Shown piece by piece: positions 45,001 through 56,127 of a stretch of 64,000 nucleotides of DNA. Made by a program: the position numbers and the translations under genes. The stretch is from positions 930,001-994,000 of the forward strand of contig VWND01000095.1 in NCBI GenBank assembly GCA_009599575.1, read 5' to 3'. How positions within the stretch are numbered: position 1 is the stretch's first letter; each line of letters opens with the position of its first letter. Source of the stretch: Blumeriella jaapii. Taxonomy: Eukaryota; Ascomycota; Leotiomycetes; Helotiales; Drepanopezizaceae. The notes under the pieces are model-generated. The model was not told where the DNA came from and searched no databases. It saw only the letters and a list, made by a program, of their open reading frames with translations.

Positions 45001-45420
45001 ACCGCTTCAGCAGATGCCACCTACGGCCAAACCGCCGAGGAGTTCATGCCTCCAGGAGCCATCGACGGATCGCCGCAACCGCTTCATGCCGCGGGGGGCG
45101 CGCCCGGCGGCAACCCCCAGCTCTACGACGTCCTGTACACCGTCACTGCCACGATCACCAACACGGGCCCGCTGGGCGGCGAAGAGGTGCCCCAGCTGTA
45201 CGTCTCGCTCGGCGGAGCCAACCAGCCCAAGGTCGTCCTGCGCGGCTTCGACCGCCTGGTCATCGAGTCTGGCGCCTCGGCGACGTTCTCGGCCGAGCTC
45301 ACGCGGAGAGACCTGAGTAACTGGGACACGGTCTCGCAGAACTGGGTCATCACGGATGCGCCGAAGACGGTGCACGTGGGCCCCAGTTCGCGGAAGCTGC
45401 CTTTGAGTCAGACGTTGTAG
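42013..45420 (+). CDS. Secreted GH3 beta-glucosidase (six exons)
   Basis: Extracellular glycoside hydrolase family 3 enzyme that releases glucose from cellobiose and other beta-glucosides. Exons 42013-42090, 42372-42593, 42704-42977, 43046-43131, 43194-43415 and 43654-45420 give 882 residues. Signal peptide [20 protein letters not shown] (a second ATG follows immediately). Family landmarks: [84 protein letters not shown], and [14 protein letters not shown], whose Asp is the nucleophile. The alpha/beta-sandwich domain contains LIGE-like [12 protein letters not shown] and [20 protein letters not shown]; the fibronectin-III-like C-terminus has [20 protein letters not shown]. Many N-glycosylation sites. 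Introns 1 (281 nt) and 5 (238 nt) are long and made of low-complexity pyrimidine repeats. The acceptor of intron 1 is inferred from the absence of any closer AG. Confidence 0.92.
43439..43590. repeat. T/C-rich low-complexity tract inside GH3 intron 5
   Basis: About 150 nt of almost pure T and C (TTTTTCTC-type units) on the coding strand, within the intron just before the exon carrying the nucleophile. It looks like an over-extended polypyrimidine tract. Confidence 0.85.
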
Positions 45421-45957
45421 ATATTTTTTTCTTCTTCTTTTTCTTCTTTTGCTCTTCCTTTCGTTTTGCGAGCAACGAATAGATACCATGGGTGGGGGGG
45501 GATCTCGAGTGCAGCCTGGACTGCACTCTCTAGGGAGGTCAATCAGAACTGCCCCTTGTGGCTATGGCTATAGGGCGTGAAAAAGGGCCGGTTGATTCCA
45601 ACCCGTACGTAGCAACGGTTCCGAGATGGGTCGGAGCCGAATAAAAGCCATGTTTTTTCTGACTCCTCTATGTCCTCGTCTATTGCTCACAGTGACCCAT
45701 CAGCCTGCCTCTGGCTCTGCCCTAGGTATCCAACACGAAAGAAGGAAACAGAAGGAAACGGACACTGAGAGTGCTTCACAGAAGCCTCAAAGAAAGCCTT
45801 AGAGAAAGCCTCCGCTCCCCTCCGCCCCCCCCCCGCGTTTCCGAGATTTGAACGTTGAATCGAAGTCGCGACGGGTGGGAGTACGCATCGGGACGGATGG
45901 ATGGATGGATGGATGGGTGGGTGGGTGTCAAATCTACGTCTGGCTTTTGATTTCCTT

Positions 45958-46072
<115 letters not shown>

Positions 46073-46636
46073 TTCGTTTTACGTACGGTATCTTCTATCT
46101 TGGAGTTTGAGGTTTGAGGTTGGAGTTGGAGTTTGGAGGTTGGAGTTTGGAGTTGTAGGTTGGAGTTGGAGGTTGGAGGTCGGGGGTTGGAGGTTGGAGT
46201 TGGAGTTGGGGGGTTGGGGTTGGAGGTTGGTGTGGTGTGTTGGAGTTGTGTGTTTTGGTGAATCTACTTTGGGTATATATATACATATATACATACTTAT
46301 GTATATATATATATACATATACATATTTACATATATACATATTTACATACATACATACATATATATAAGAGAGAGAGAGAGTGTGTGTGTGTGAGTGTGT
46401 GTATGTGCCTGTATATGTGCGTGTCCATATGTACCTAATGTATGCATCTATCTCCTACTCCCTCCTACTCCCTCCTCCTCCCTCTTTATTTCTTTCTGTC
46501 TTTCTTTCCGGTTGTCGATTCCGCAGATAGGCCGTAAAGCGAGTGAGCGAGCGAGCGCCCATAAGGTAGGTAGGTACAGAGATAGGTACATCTGTAACCA
46601 GCTCCGTCCGTGTTTCGGTGAGATGGCTCCCGGTTA

Positions 46637-46656
46637 CCCCCCCCCCCCCCCCCCCC
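46637..46656. repeat. Homopolymer C tract (20 nt)
   Basis: Unbroken run of 20 C in the microsatellite cluster downstream of the GH3 gene. Confidence 0.9.
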
Positions 46657-47343
46657 TCTCGCCCCTCGCCCCCCCTTGGTAGATCGCTCTAGACTCTAGT
46701 ACATTATCTGCCACCGAAATCCCTTTTTTTGGGGGCCTTTTTTCCCTGGGCCTCGGACAGGATAGGTCTCGCCTTGCCATGCTAGGTCTCGTCGCGACAT
46801 CTCGCTCTCTTCCTCCCACTCCCCTTAGCGGGTGTCGAAGGCATTGTAGGGGAGGTAGCACGACAATTAAGCGAGCGAGCTGTAAGTCGCAGAGGGAAGT
46901 GGAATTGGCGGGTCTCCACTACTTGCTTGCTTGCTTGCACGCTTGCCCGCATAGGTAGGCATTGAAGTGGCTTTAAACCACGGCTGGTCGGTCTGCCTGG
47001 CGTTGTAGAAGGCGTTCGAGCTGAGACTTGTGAGGTGATCCATCACCAGCGGTAGGTAGCTGGTGCCTCGGTAGAGAGGGAAGCAAACCGATTTACTTGT
47101 AGCGAAGGATTGTCACGTAGGGAGGTTTGCCTGCGGCCACAGACATTGGAAGCCAGGCGCTCGTCCTAGCCCCTCGCTGTCTACCGTGATGGAGTCCCCG
47201 GCCCGAGCAGGGCTCGCTGCCCCCGGTGGCGCGCTTCACCATCCCACGCTCGTCGAGATGCGAACCGCGACGAGGACTGGAGTTGGTCTGCGCTGGCTGA
47301 TGCGTCGTCTGGCAGCAGCTTTCACTCTTGGCCGTCGGACTGC

Positions 47344-47658
47344 CTACTTCTGGCGCGCTAGCATCTTGCACAGATACAGCGAGAGCACGACGAGCGCGGC
47401 GACGAACAAGCTCCACAAGCTGTGCACGAGGAGCAGCGCGAGGAGGACGGCCGTGAAGGGCGTCCACAAGCTTCCCGTCGTCGAGGCGCTGGGGTGGAGA
47501 GGGATACCGCTCGCACGAGGGGACGCGCCGCCGGTCCACGTGAGGTTCGCGGGACAGCGTTGATCGGTTGACAAAACCTAGGTAGGAAACATGTCAATGG
47601 GAGGTTTGGGAAAGGTTGGAAACAGGAACAGATGAAACGAATTCGTTCTGGTGGGTAG

Positions 47659-47707
<49 letters not shown>

Positions 47708-48174
47708 TGATGGCATACCTTCAAGCTCTCGCAGTACGCCCGCTCGTCACACTTGGCGTACGAGGTCGTCCACACGACCTGGATCTTGTCGATGCGGCCC
47801 AGGTACCAAATGCCCACGGCTCCCAGGATCGCGGCTACGATCAATCCCGAGCCCTGGGAGATCTTGGAGAGGGCCAGGGGAGACCGTGACTTCTTCGAGG
47901 GGCTCTGGGAGAGCATGTTTCTCGCAAGCCGGAGTCTGCTGCTGTGAGAGGAAGATCTCGCGCTGCGGTCGCGCGCGGGAGAGCCTCTTCTCCCGTCGTC
48001 CATGTTCAGGGACGGATCAGGCGACGATGGCGGAGGAGGGGCGGGCAATGGCTCCTCGATGTCGTCCTCGTCGTCCACATAAGAGGATGCTGGGTGGCGG
48101 TTCAGATGCCGTAGGAGAACCGTTGACACACTCGAGATGTACCATTGGAGTCGTGACACGTCGGCTGCTGCCAT
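47344..48174 (-). CDS. Two-TM membrane protein, unknown (two exons)
   Basis: 229 residues from exons 47719-48174 and 47344-47577, joined in phase (CESLK-VLSTDQRCP). I do not recognise the family. The N-terminal ~100 residues are acidic, Pro- and Ser-rich (YVDDEDDIEEPLPAPPPP; SRLRLARNMLSQSPSKKSRS). TM1 is GLIVAAILGAVGIWYLGRI; TM2 is TPFTAVLLALLLVHSLWSLFVAALVVLSLYL. The loop between them has conserved-looking cysteines (KCDERAYCESLK...QRCPANLTWTGG) and an N-glycosylation site, so it is probably luminal or extracellular with disulfides. The short C-terminus is KMLARQK. The 141-nt intron contains a 42-bp AG microsatellite. Coding support comes from the clean in-phase splice and two TM segments. 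Confidence 0.7.
47661..47702. repeat. (AG)21 microsatellite inside an intron
   Basis: Uninterrupted AG repeat on the + strand; in the transcript it reads CU repeats and sits between donor and acceptor of the two-TM gene intron, acting as polypyrimidine sequence. Confidence 0.93.
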
Positions 48175-49558
48175 CTTAACTAGCACCACGAGTGCCCTCC
48201 GTACAGCACCTCAGGTAGGGTTCGCTAGAGTGGGGTTCCTTAGATAGGCGAAGGATGTAAATATAGACGACGAGGGCGCGTGAACGACGTCCAAAATCTC
48301 GATCTCAAACCGCGTGGGAACGGAGAGAGCGCGACTCACGGTATCTCCAGGACCGGCGCGCTTGGTTTCAAAGATTTTTTTATGCCCTTTTTCCAAGGTT
48401 TGACGTCTACACATATAGAAGGTTTTGTCATGCGGACCAGCAGATATTACCAACATGGCCTGCATGGTTGTTGGTTGCAGCTTGCATTGAGAGATCCAGA
48501 GCTGCGCCTCGGCGCAATCAATCTCAATACACAGTCCTTCCCCCGAGCTGCCGTCTTTGGACCCTGAAACCGGCAATTCTCCCAAAATATAACCCCCCCG
48601 CGAGGCGCTTCTTCAGGAACGTGTTTCCTCTTTCGCTCTATGGGATTTTCAATTTGGGGGTCGGATCGGGTCATGCTCCATGACCGAGAGCAGTGGGTTA
48701 CAACAACGGAAGAGTAAGACAAAGATTGCAGACTCTTCGAATGATCCGAAATCGGCCACACCGTGGAATGGATACCCATGCACTGGGTCTTGATAAAACC
48801 ATCCGAATGGGCCAGCTAAGGAGTTGCGTTGGCCCTATCTTTCTTCACAAGTTCACTTTAATTGACAGATAACACAGAGTACGCAGTATGAAGCGATCAG
48901 CAAGCAATTCTTAGATGCCTAGAAGCAACATGATTGTGTTCCAAAGCATTCAATTTCGAGTCACATAGAAGCCAACAGATAAGCAGACAATAGAGATACC
49001 TTATGAGGTACGCAACACTACCCATGCGTCACGTTGGTGATTCTGGCTACTAATACACAAATCTATCTGCGAAGTTTGGCACCAAGGCATGTAGGAGAGC
49101 AACTGGTTAGTCAGATTAGATGACACTGTATATTACAGTAGTAGCCCAAAAACAGTACGACGAGCATATGAAGTTGCCTCGTCCAATTGATGTTGATTTC
49201 GCGTGTCTTCGGTTCGGAACAAGACAAGCGTATCGCATCTTTACTCCTCTTGGATAGGAAATGCCCCCAATGATATAATAAATCCTCTGTAGCACTATGC
49301 CTGGATCCGCATCAGACAAGTCGTATGAATCAAAGCATTCTTTCAAGCTCGTCAATGTGTTCGATTGCCAACGGGTCCATCCTCCACGTCGGAGCTCGAG
49401 GCCTTTTCTCGAATGTGAGGCAGCACTAAGTAAAACTCACCGTAAATCCACAAGAGCCAAGACACACTCGAGGAGATACTCACCTTCGAGAGATCCCAAG
49501 CCAGTATGTGAGCACAAAGGTCCACCACTCCAACCAAAGCAAACCGTAGAGTCAAGTC
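48175..49558. other. Gene-free stretch
   Basis: 1.4 kb upstream of the two-TM gene and downstream of EFM4. No recognisable coding or RNA feature. Confidence 0.4.
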
Positions 49559-50461
49559 CTAAGACTTCACCCGTTTCCTAAAACAAACACTACTAATAGT
49601 CTGCCCCTTCCTCCCCCCAAAGCTAAAGCTCCTATACTCGATCCGTCCCAGGACCTCGAGCTCCCCATCCGCAGTCACAAACCACCTCTCGAGCTCCTCC
49701 TCCGTCCAATTGCAGCTCGTCACAAGCAGCACGCCCCCCTCCCGCATCAGCGGCATCACCCTCTCCCTATACCCCTCGCAGATCCTCCTTCCGCGCCCAT
49801 CCCTCTCCTCCGAGAGGCTGATCGCGTCAAAGGTGCCCTTGTCAAGCACCACGTCCCAGCCGCGCTGCTGCTTCCCCGACAGCACGCGCGGTACAGGATC
49901 CTCCGTCATGATGTCCCACCTCAGGAATGCGACTTCCGCGGCGGCGCCGGCCCCGTATTGCCTGTCGGCAGCGATCCGCTTCGCGAACTCCACGCTGCGC
50001 TCCGAGTAGTCGACGCCGAGCATCCGGCCTCCCCAGCCCGCGGGGTCCTCGTCCCCTTCATGGCCTCCTTCCGAGGGGCTCGCGTCGTCGTCCTCGGCTT
50101 CCCTCAACGCGAATAGCAAATGCCCGTTTCCCGTTCCCAGGTCGAGGAAGCTGCAATTGCGCTTCGTGATTTCGTCGCCGAGTATCCTGTGCCCTGTGAT
50201 CGTCTTTTGTAGGAAGGAGAGGACTTTGTCTTCGGCTCCCGAGTCGTCGAACCAGATCGTGCCTTGGTCTGTGGGGTCTTGGGAGTGATTTGTGATTTCA
50301 GTCGAGTATAGTTTGTCCCAGCTGATGGACAAGAGCCGCTGTTAGCTTGATAGATTGGAAAGGAGCATGTTGGGAGGAGATGGAGGAGGGAGGTACTATT
50401 CTTTGGTGCCGAGTTGGGATGGCTCGAGATGGCTGGGAATTGAAGAGGGCGAGGAAATCAT
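49559..50461 (-). CDS. EFM4: Protein-lysine N-methyltransferase EFM4 (two exons)
   Basis: Class I SAM-dependent methyltransferase of the METTL10/EFM4 type; yeast Efm4 dimethylates a lysine of elongation factor 1A. Exon 1 (50397-50461) encodes MISSPSSIPSHLEPSQLGTK and splices (74-nt intron, GTACCT...CATCAG) to exon 2 (49559-50321), restoring the motif EYWDKLYSTEITNHSQDPTD. An in-frame ATG nine bases upstream (50468-50470) is an alternative start. SAM-binding motif I is FLDLGTGNGHLLFAL; acidic loop MLGVDYSERSVEFA; post-motif WDVVLDKGTFDAISLSEE; then LLVTSCNWTEEEL. A Gly/Asp/Glu-rich insertion (ASPSEGGHEGDEDPAGWGG) lies between strands 1 and 2. About 275 residues, normal for the family. Confidence 0.92.
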
Positions 50462-50805
50462 GACGAGCATCTAAAGAACCAGAAAGGTCTTAAGGAGGGA
50501 CAGCTTTGAAACTCTCCAAGCTGTTAGAATGACCTGGGCACCTTACAAAAATTGGGCGTGGACACAGCGGCAGAAAGGTACCCCCCATGACCAAATTGGG
50601 CAGGCGGTGAACTCACTTGAGAGAGGCGGGGGATGATCGAAGGACTCATCGGGCTTAGGGATGTCCAAACACTCATATTGCATTAAGTCCACGCTTGTTG
50701 TACAGATAAGCTGCAACGTGGTAAAGGCTATGCTGATATTCTGCACAATCGACAAGCCCAGAACAATGCATTTCCCTAAGTGCTTCTTCATTCATCTCAT
50801 CTCAT

Positions 50806-53075
50806 CTATGGGGATGTATTCATCGGCTCGCCTGAAATCAGAGCAGCAGAGGTTGTGGCAAAGAAACGAACATCGACATCGGGGTCCTTCTGTAGCGTCT
50901 CCAGATTTGGCAGGATTCTCTCCTGGATGAGCATCTCGCCTTTAGCAGATGGAGAAAATGATTCGCCCGACTTCTCCAAAGCGTAGATAGTTCCCTGGTC
51001 CGGTAAACGCTTCAGGACCGAGATCAGCTCGCCGTACGACTTTGCGACGTTGAACTTGATATTTGGAATCTCATCCTTGACGAGGGTGTCCATCATTGGG
51101 AGGATCGAGTCCGCTACTACGTCCAAGCTGACGACCGAAGCTAGAGTCTAAGGAATGTTAGTAGGAATACTCAAGGAGAGCGCATCTAACCCACCGAGAT
51201 CGCGAAGCAGGTCGTCATCCGGTAGAGATAATTAGGATGAGCACCCATGGCAATGACTTTTGGAATGATAGCTGTGGTAGCCCACTCAACACCGAAAACC
51301 TCCGTCAGCTTCTTCAAGTTCTTCGTCGCAGCTTCACGGATGGAGAAAACGGTGTCTCCCAGCCACCCCATACAGAGAGCTGCTAGCTTCTCGTCGAAGA
51401 ACTTGACACCCAGTTGGCTTGCTAGAAGAGGGATGTATTCGATGATGGCCAATCGAACTCTCCATTGTTTATCTTCAGCAAGCTGGACAATTGCAGGGAG
51501 GAGAGATTGAGAGAGGAGCTCGATGCCAATGACTATTCACGTCAACAGTTGCGCAATAGATGATTACGAGAGATTTGCCCACCTTGGTTAACCAACTCGA
51601 GCTTGGAAATAATGTGTAAGCGAACATCGGGGAACTCATCCTTCAGCATTTGGAGGAACATGGGCAGAAGATGATCGATGGTTCTAATCGCTGTTAGTCT
51701 TTTTCAACCGGCAAGCGCAACTGGGTGCAGCTCACTCTTGCTTTCCAAGGATTGGGGCGAGACCGCTGATCTGAGTTCCGAGTGCAGCCCGAACATGCTG
51801 AGAACTGTCAGAGACCAAGTCCTCCACCGTGGTCATGACATCGTTAAGGAGAGTCGTTCTGTCGATTAGCTTGCAGAAACCTAGAGGCTCTTCAGCGCGT
51901 ATACATGGAAGGTCAGCAGTAAATGAACTTACCAGGAATTTGTCCGGCAATTGCTGTCCGAACCTCGGCCTCGCTGTCTTTGAGAAGCTTTACGAATGCT
52001 GGAACAAGATCTCGCGTGACAACCTCGTCATCTACAGCCTTGGCAATCTTTGGCGAAGTCAGACAGGTCCACAAAATGTTGGAAGAGGGTCCATACCTTC
52101 TCAAATCTGTCTGCAACCATATATCTGACCCTCCAACTTTTGTCTTCAATCAAACTCCGCAGTGCCGTGAGAAGGACACCGTGACTTGATTGTTGCTCTT
52201 TCGGGACCACCTCTGCAATGGCAATCAGTATCTCCACTGTCAATAACCGCACACTATCTTGATCGTCGCCCGCGAGGTGTTGGAAAAGGGGTATCATTTC
52301 TTCGACGACGATCGTAGCTGGCATCTCCTTTACGAATTTTGCGAGGTTATTCGCAGACTGTCTTCGGACCATCGGCGTCTCGTCGTGAACCAGGAGTCCA
52401 AATTGCTGGCGAAGCTGCTCCTGCATCGGAGGCGAGGCTTTCTTGTAAGGAACGTTGTAGAGGCCTGTGGCGGAGATTTTCGAGGTGAACCAGTCGGCTT
52501 TGGAGAGGCGGATCGTGAGGGGAATGAAATATTCTTCGACCTGTTGGGACGAAAGCTCCTCACAGATTTTGTTCAGAGACTCCACAGCCTAGCTAATGTT
52601 AGAAAGATGAAACACACGCCGATGGTCTTTCTCGACCTACCTTCTCGCGCACCAAGGGCTCCTCGATCGCCGCAAGGTTTTCAAGAGGCGACAAGAGGAC
52701 GTGACCCCATTCAGGACCTCCGACGTACTCCACAAAGCCACCCAGCTCCCCGCTCAGTGCAGTGAGAACCTCATCCTCGTCCTCTACAGACTCTGCGGAC
52801 GAAAGTCAGTACGTGCTCTAAAGTCTGACAGGGGCACATGCGCCTACCGTCTAGGAAGGGAACCAGCTCATCTCTGGTGCGGTCAGCCCCCAGCGCGAGA
52901 GCAATCGTCGAGAGACGGTGTATGGCGTTTAATCGTAAAAGAACATCATCATGCTATGTGAGGGTGAGCAAATGCGCCCACTACGCCTGCCAGCACTCGG
53001 ACCCCGTACCTTCAACTCGTCGATGAGAACTGCTATCGGGTAGAGTTCGTCCGTTTTGTCAGGGCCGTCAGACAT
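50806..53075 (-). CDS. TPD3: PP2A scaffold (A / PR65) subunit (nine exons)
   Basis: HEAT-repeat scaffold that joins the catalytic and B subunits of protein phosphatase 2A. Starts [20 protein letters not shown] at 53075. Eight short GT-AG introns divide the gene; junction residues read [81 protein letters not shown] and [15 protein letters not shown] helices are clear: [101 protein letters not shown]-terminus [12 protein letters not shown]. Gene symbol follows S. cerevisiae (paa1 in S. pombe). It is the most intron-rich gene in the window. It is divergent from the PheRS beta gene. Confidence 0.95.
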
Positions 53076-53954
53076 CGTGAAAAGATTCGGAGAGATGCTC
53101 GGGGACGTAGCGGGGGTTGTTGTTTGGTCAACTCGGCGAGCCTTGTCCTGTTGACTTTCTGGGAGGGAGTGTACAGAGAGGCTGTTGATCGCGCGTCGGG
53201 CAGGCTAGCCTCGATCGAGCTTCGGCGGGGGTATTGGGAGAAGGAGCAATCTGAAAGAGACGAGATCGAGAGAGACCTGTATCCTTGAATCTCAGTATGG
53301 ACTATCTTGACGCGCACAAGGCAGATGGTGCATGTTGGAGCTGTGGCGGGGGGGGGAACCATGCCATACAGCTGCCGGGGGCTGTTGGAGGGAGTTGCGT
53401 TGGCTGCACGGGAAGGGCGATTCAATTGGACATACCTGCGCAGCAAGACGAGATGCACGAGGGGAATCAAAGGCGCGCGCTGGACACGAGAACAGCGCAA
53501 GTTGTGGTTTTGGGGAGGAAAATACACCGACCGATTGGCATCCAGGTCGTGTTGAAACGGATAATGGGCGTGGCCTCAGGCCACCCGGCTGGCACCGTAC
53601 AAAGTATTATGTAGTGAGTGAGAGGCGCTATTTTAGTGTCAAATTCTGCAGCCTTGCGGTCCACCCCTCGATGGGACTGGGAGGAGGAATTTCGAGTCAC
53701 CAAAATATGCATACGAGATTCAGAGCTTGGAAAGACTCGGTTGGCACCACTTCTAGTCCGATTTGTCGCAAGACGACACTTTTATACGTCCCATCGTCTG
53801 GGAGACAGGCGCGCAAACCGATCCATCTGTTACTCTAGCTACTGCCCGCCTGTGACTCTTGGGTTTTCTGGACCACCAGGCTCGCGCCCGCTCTCGACAA
53901 CCCTCGGTCCACAACATATTGAGATAGGTGGTCAAGCCGTCCGAAGCTGCAAGC
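53076..53954. promoter_or_regulatory. Divergent intergenic region PP2A-A / PheRS beta
   Basis: 879 bp between two start codons of oppositely transcribed housekeeping genes; should hold both promoters. No specific motif claimed. The short ORFs inside are not recognisable. Confidence 0.5.
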
Positions 53955-55848
53955 ATGCCTACCATCAGTGTAGACAAGGCGGAGCTCTACAAAGCCCTGG
54001 GCCAGGAGTAAGCGTGGGGATTTGGGCCAAAGAATGCCGCTAACCTCTCCGCAGATACACCACCGAGGAGTTCGAGGAGCTATGCTTCGAGTTCGGTATC
54101 GAGCTGGACGAGGATACCTCGAGGTCGGAGCGGCCCATCGTCAATGGCAAACAGGCGCCTGCAGAACTGAAAATCGAAATTCCCGCCAACCGATATGACA
54201 TGCTGTGCTTCGAGGGTATAGCTCTCATGCTCAACATCTTCCGAGAGAAGACACCTCTACCGAATTACAGACTCGTCGAACCAAAGGATGGGAGGGTTGA
54301 GACAATCACGGTCCATCCAGATACGCTCAAGGTTCGGCCTTATGTTTCGGGGGCTATTCTACGGAACGTCAAGTTCACACAGGAGGCCTATGACTCCTTC
54401 ATTTCGTTGCAAGACAAGCTACACCAAAACTTGGCAAGAAACAGAACGCTGGTCGCTATTGGTACACACGATTTGGATACGGTCAAGGGGCCCTTCACCT
54501 ACGAAGCGTTACCACCCCACGACATCAAGTTCGTACCTTTGAACCAGGCCAAGGAAATGACGGCGGCGGAAATGATGGAATTCTACGACAAGGACAAGCA
54601 CCTTGGGAAGTATCTTCACATCATCAAGGACAAGCCGGTATACCCCGTCATCTACGACTCGCAAAGAATCGTCTGCTCTATGCCCCCCATCATAAACGGC
54701 GACCACTCCAAGATAACTCTGAACACTACCAATGTCTTCATCGAAATGACCGGAACGGATCGTACCAAGTTGGAAATCGTGAACAACATTATTGTCGCGA
54801 TGTTCTCCCAATACTGCTCCGAACCATTCACAATCGAGCCCGTCAAGATCATCTCCGAGCACAATGGCGAGACACGGCAAACACCCGACCTAAGCCCCCG
54901 CACAGCCGAAGCAGAGATAGACTACATCAACAACTGCTGTGGCCTCCAAGAGACCCCCGAACAAATATGCAAACTCCTGACCAAGATGTGCTACTCGGCC
55001 AAGCCTTCCCCCAAAGACAAGAACATAATCGAGGTTGCCGTACCTCCTACCCGTGCTGACGTCCTCCACCAGTGCGATATCATGGAAGACGTGGCCATCG
55101 CCTACGGCTTCAACAACCTCCCGCGAACCTCGCCTAATAAGGCCTCTACCATCGCCCAGCCTCTATTGATCAACAAGCTCAGCGACATCGTGCGCCAGGA
55201 AACAGCCATGGCCGGCTGGAGCGAAGTGATGCCACTGATCCTCTGCTCACACGACGAGAACTTTGCCTGGCTCAACCGCAAAGACGATGGCACTACCGCT
55301 GTCCGCCTTGCCAATCCCAAGACGGCCGAGTATCAAATCGTGCGCACTTCCCTACTTCCCGGCCTTCTCAAGACCATCCGCGAGAACAAGAAACACAGCG
55401 TCCCAATCAAGGTTTTTGAAGTCTCCGACGTAGCGTTCAAGGACGAGTCTCTGGAGCGCAAATCTAGGAACGAGAGGCATTTCGCGGCGGCGTGGTACGG
55501 CAAGACGAGCGGTTTCGAGATCGTGCACGGATTGCTGGATCGTGTGCTGCTGATGCTGAAGACCGCTTTCGTCACGCATGAAGAAGGTCTAGATGGCAAG
55601 AAGGTGGATGGATACTGGATTGATGAGATCGACGAGGCAACTTTCTTTGCTGGACACGCTGCCGCTATCTATCTCCGTGTTGACGGCAAGGCGGAACGTA
55701 TTGGCGAGTTTGGAATCTTGCACCCTACAGTTCTTGACAAGTTCGAGTTAAGGTCTGTTTCCCGTCTCTAGTTTGCTAGTGAAGTGAGTTAACGGTAAAT
55801 AGGTACCCAGTCAGCACGCTAGAGATCAACCTGGAAGTCTTCTTATGA
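53955..55848 (+). CDS. FRS1: Phenylalanyl-tRNA synthetase beta subunit, cytosolic (three exons)
   Basis: Forms the alpha2-beta2 enzyme that charges tRNA-Phe in the cytosol. Exons 53955-54007 ([17 protein letters not shown]), 54055-55752 and 55803-55848 ([14 protein letters not shown]) give 598 residues. N-terminal eukaryotic region [16 protein letters not shown]3/B4 editing domain with [20 protein letters not shown] and [21 protein letters not shown]5 domain around [20 protein letters not shown] and [20 protein letters not shown]; catalytic-like core [46 protein letters not shown] and [17 protein letters not shown]. The last exon of 46 nt is easily lost; without it the model ends early at 55771. 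Convergent with YMR1 (279 bp between stops). Confidence 0.95.
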
Positions 55849-56127
55849 TCGCGATGTTACGTATCGATCCGAAAAGTTTCGTCTCGGAGCTCAATTCAAG
55901 CATGCAGATTGCACTCCGCGCAAGAAGGGCTGAATAAACATAGACACGATTTGACGGCACAAGACTCCGTTTCCTGTTCTGTTCTTGTTCTGCCGTGACA
56001 CCGTGCTCCTGCAATGCATGCTCGTTATGTGACCCGATGCAAAAGTCCTCCGCTCCTCCGCTCCCCGGCCCAACGCCTTACCAAGCATCGCTGAAACAAG
56101 ACACCATCCTAACGCGCGCAACCGTCA

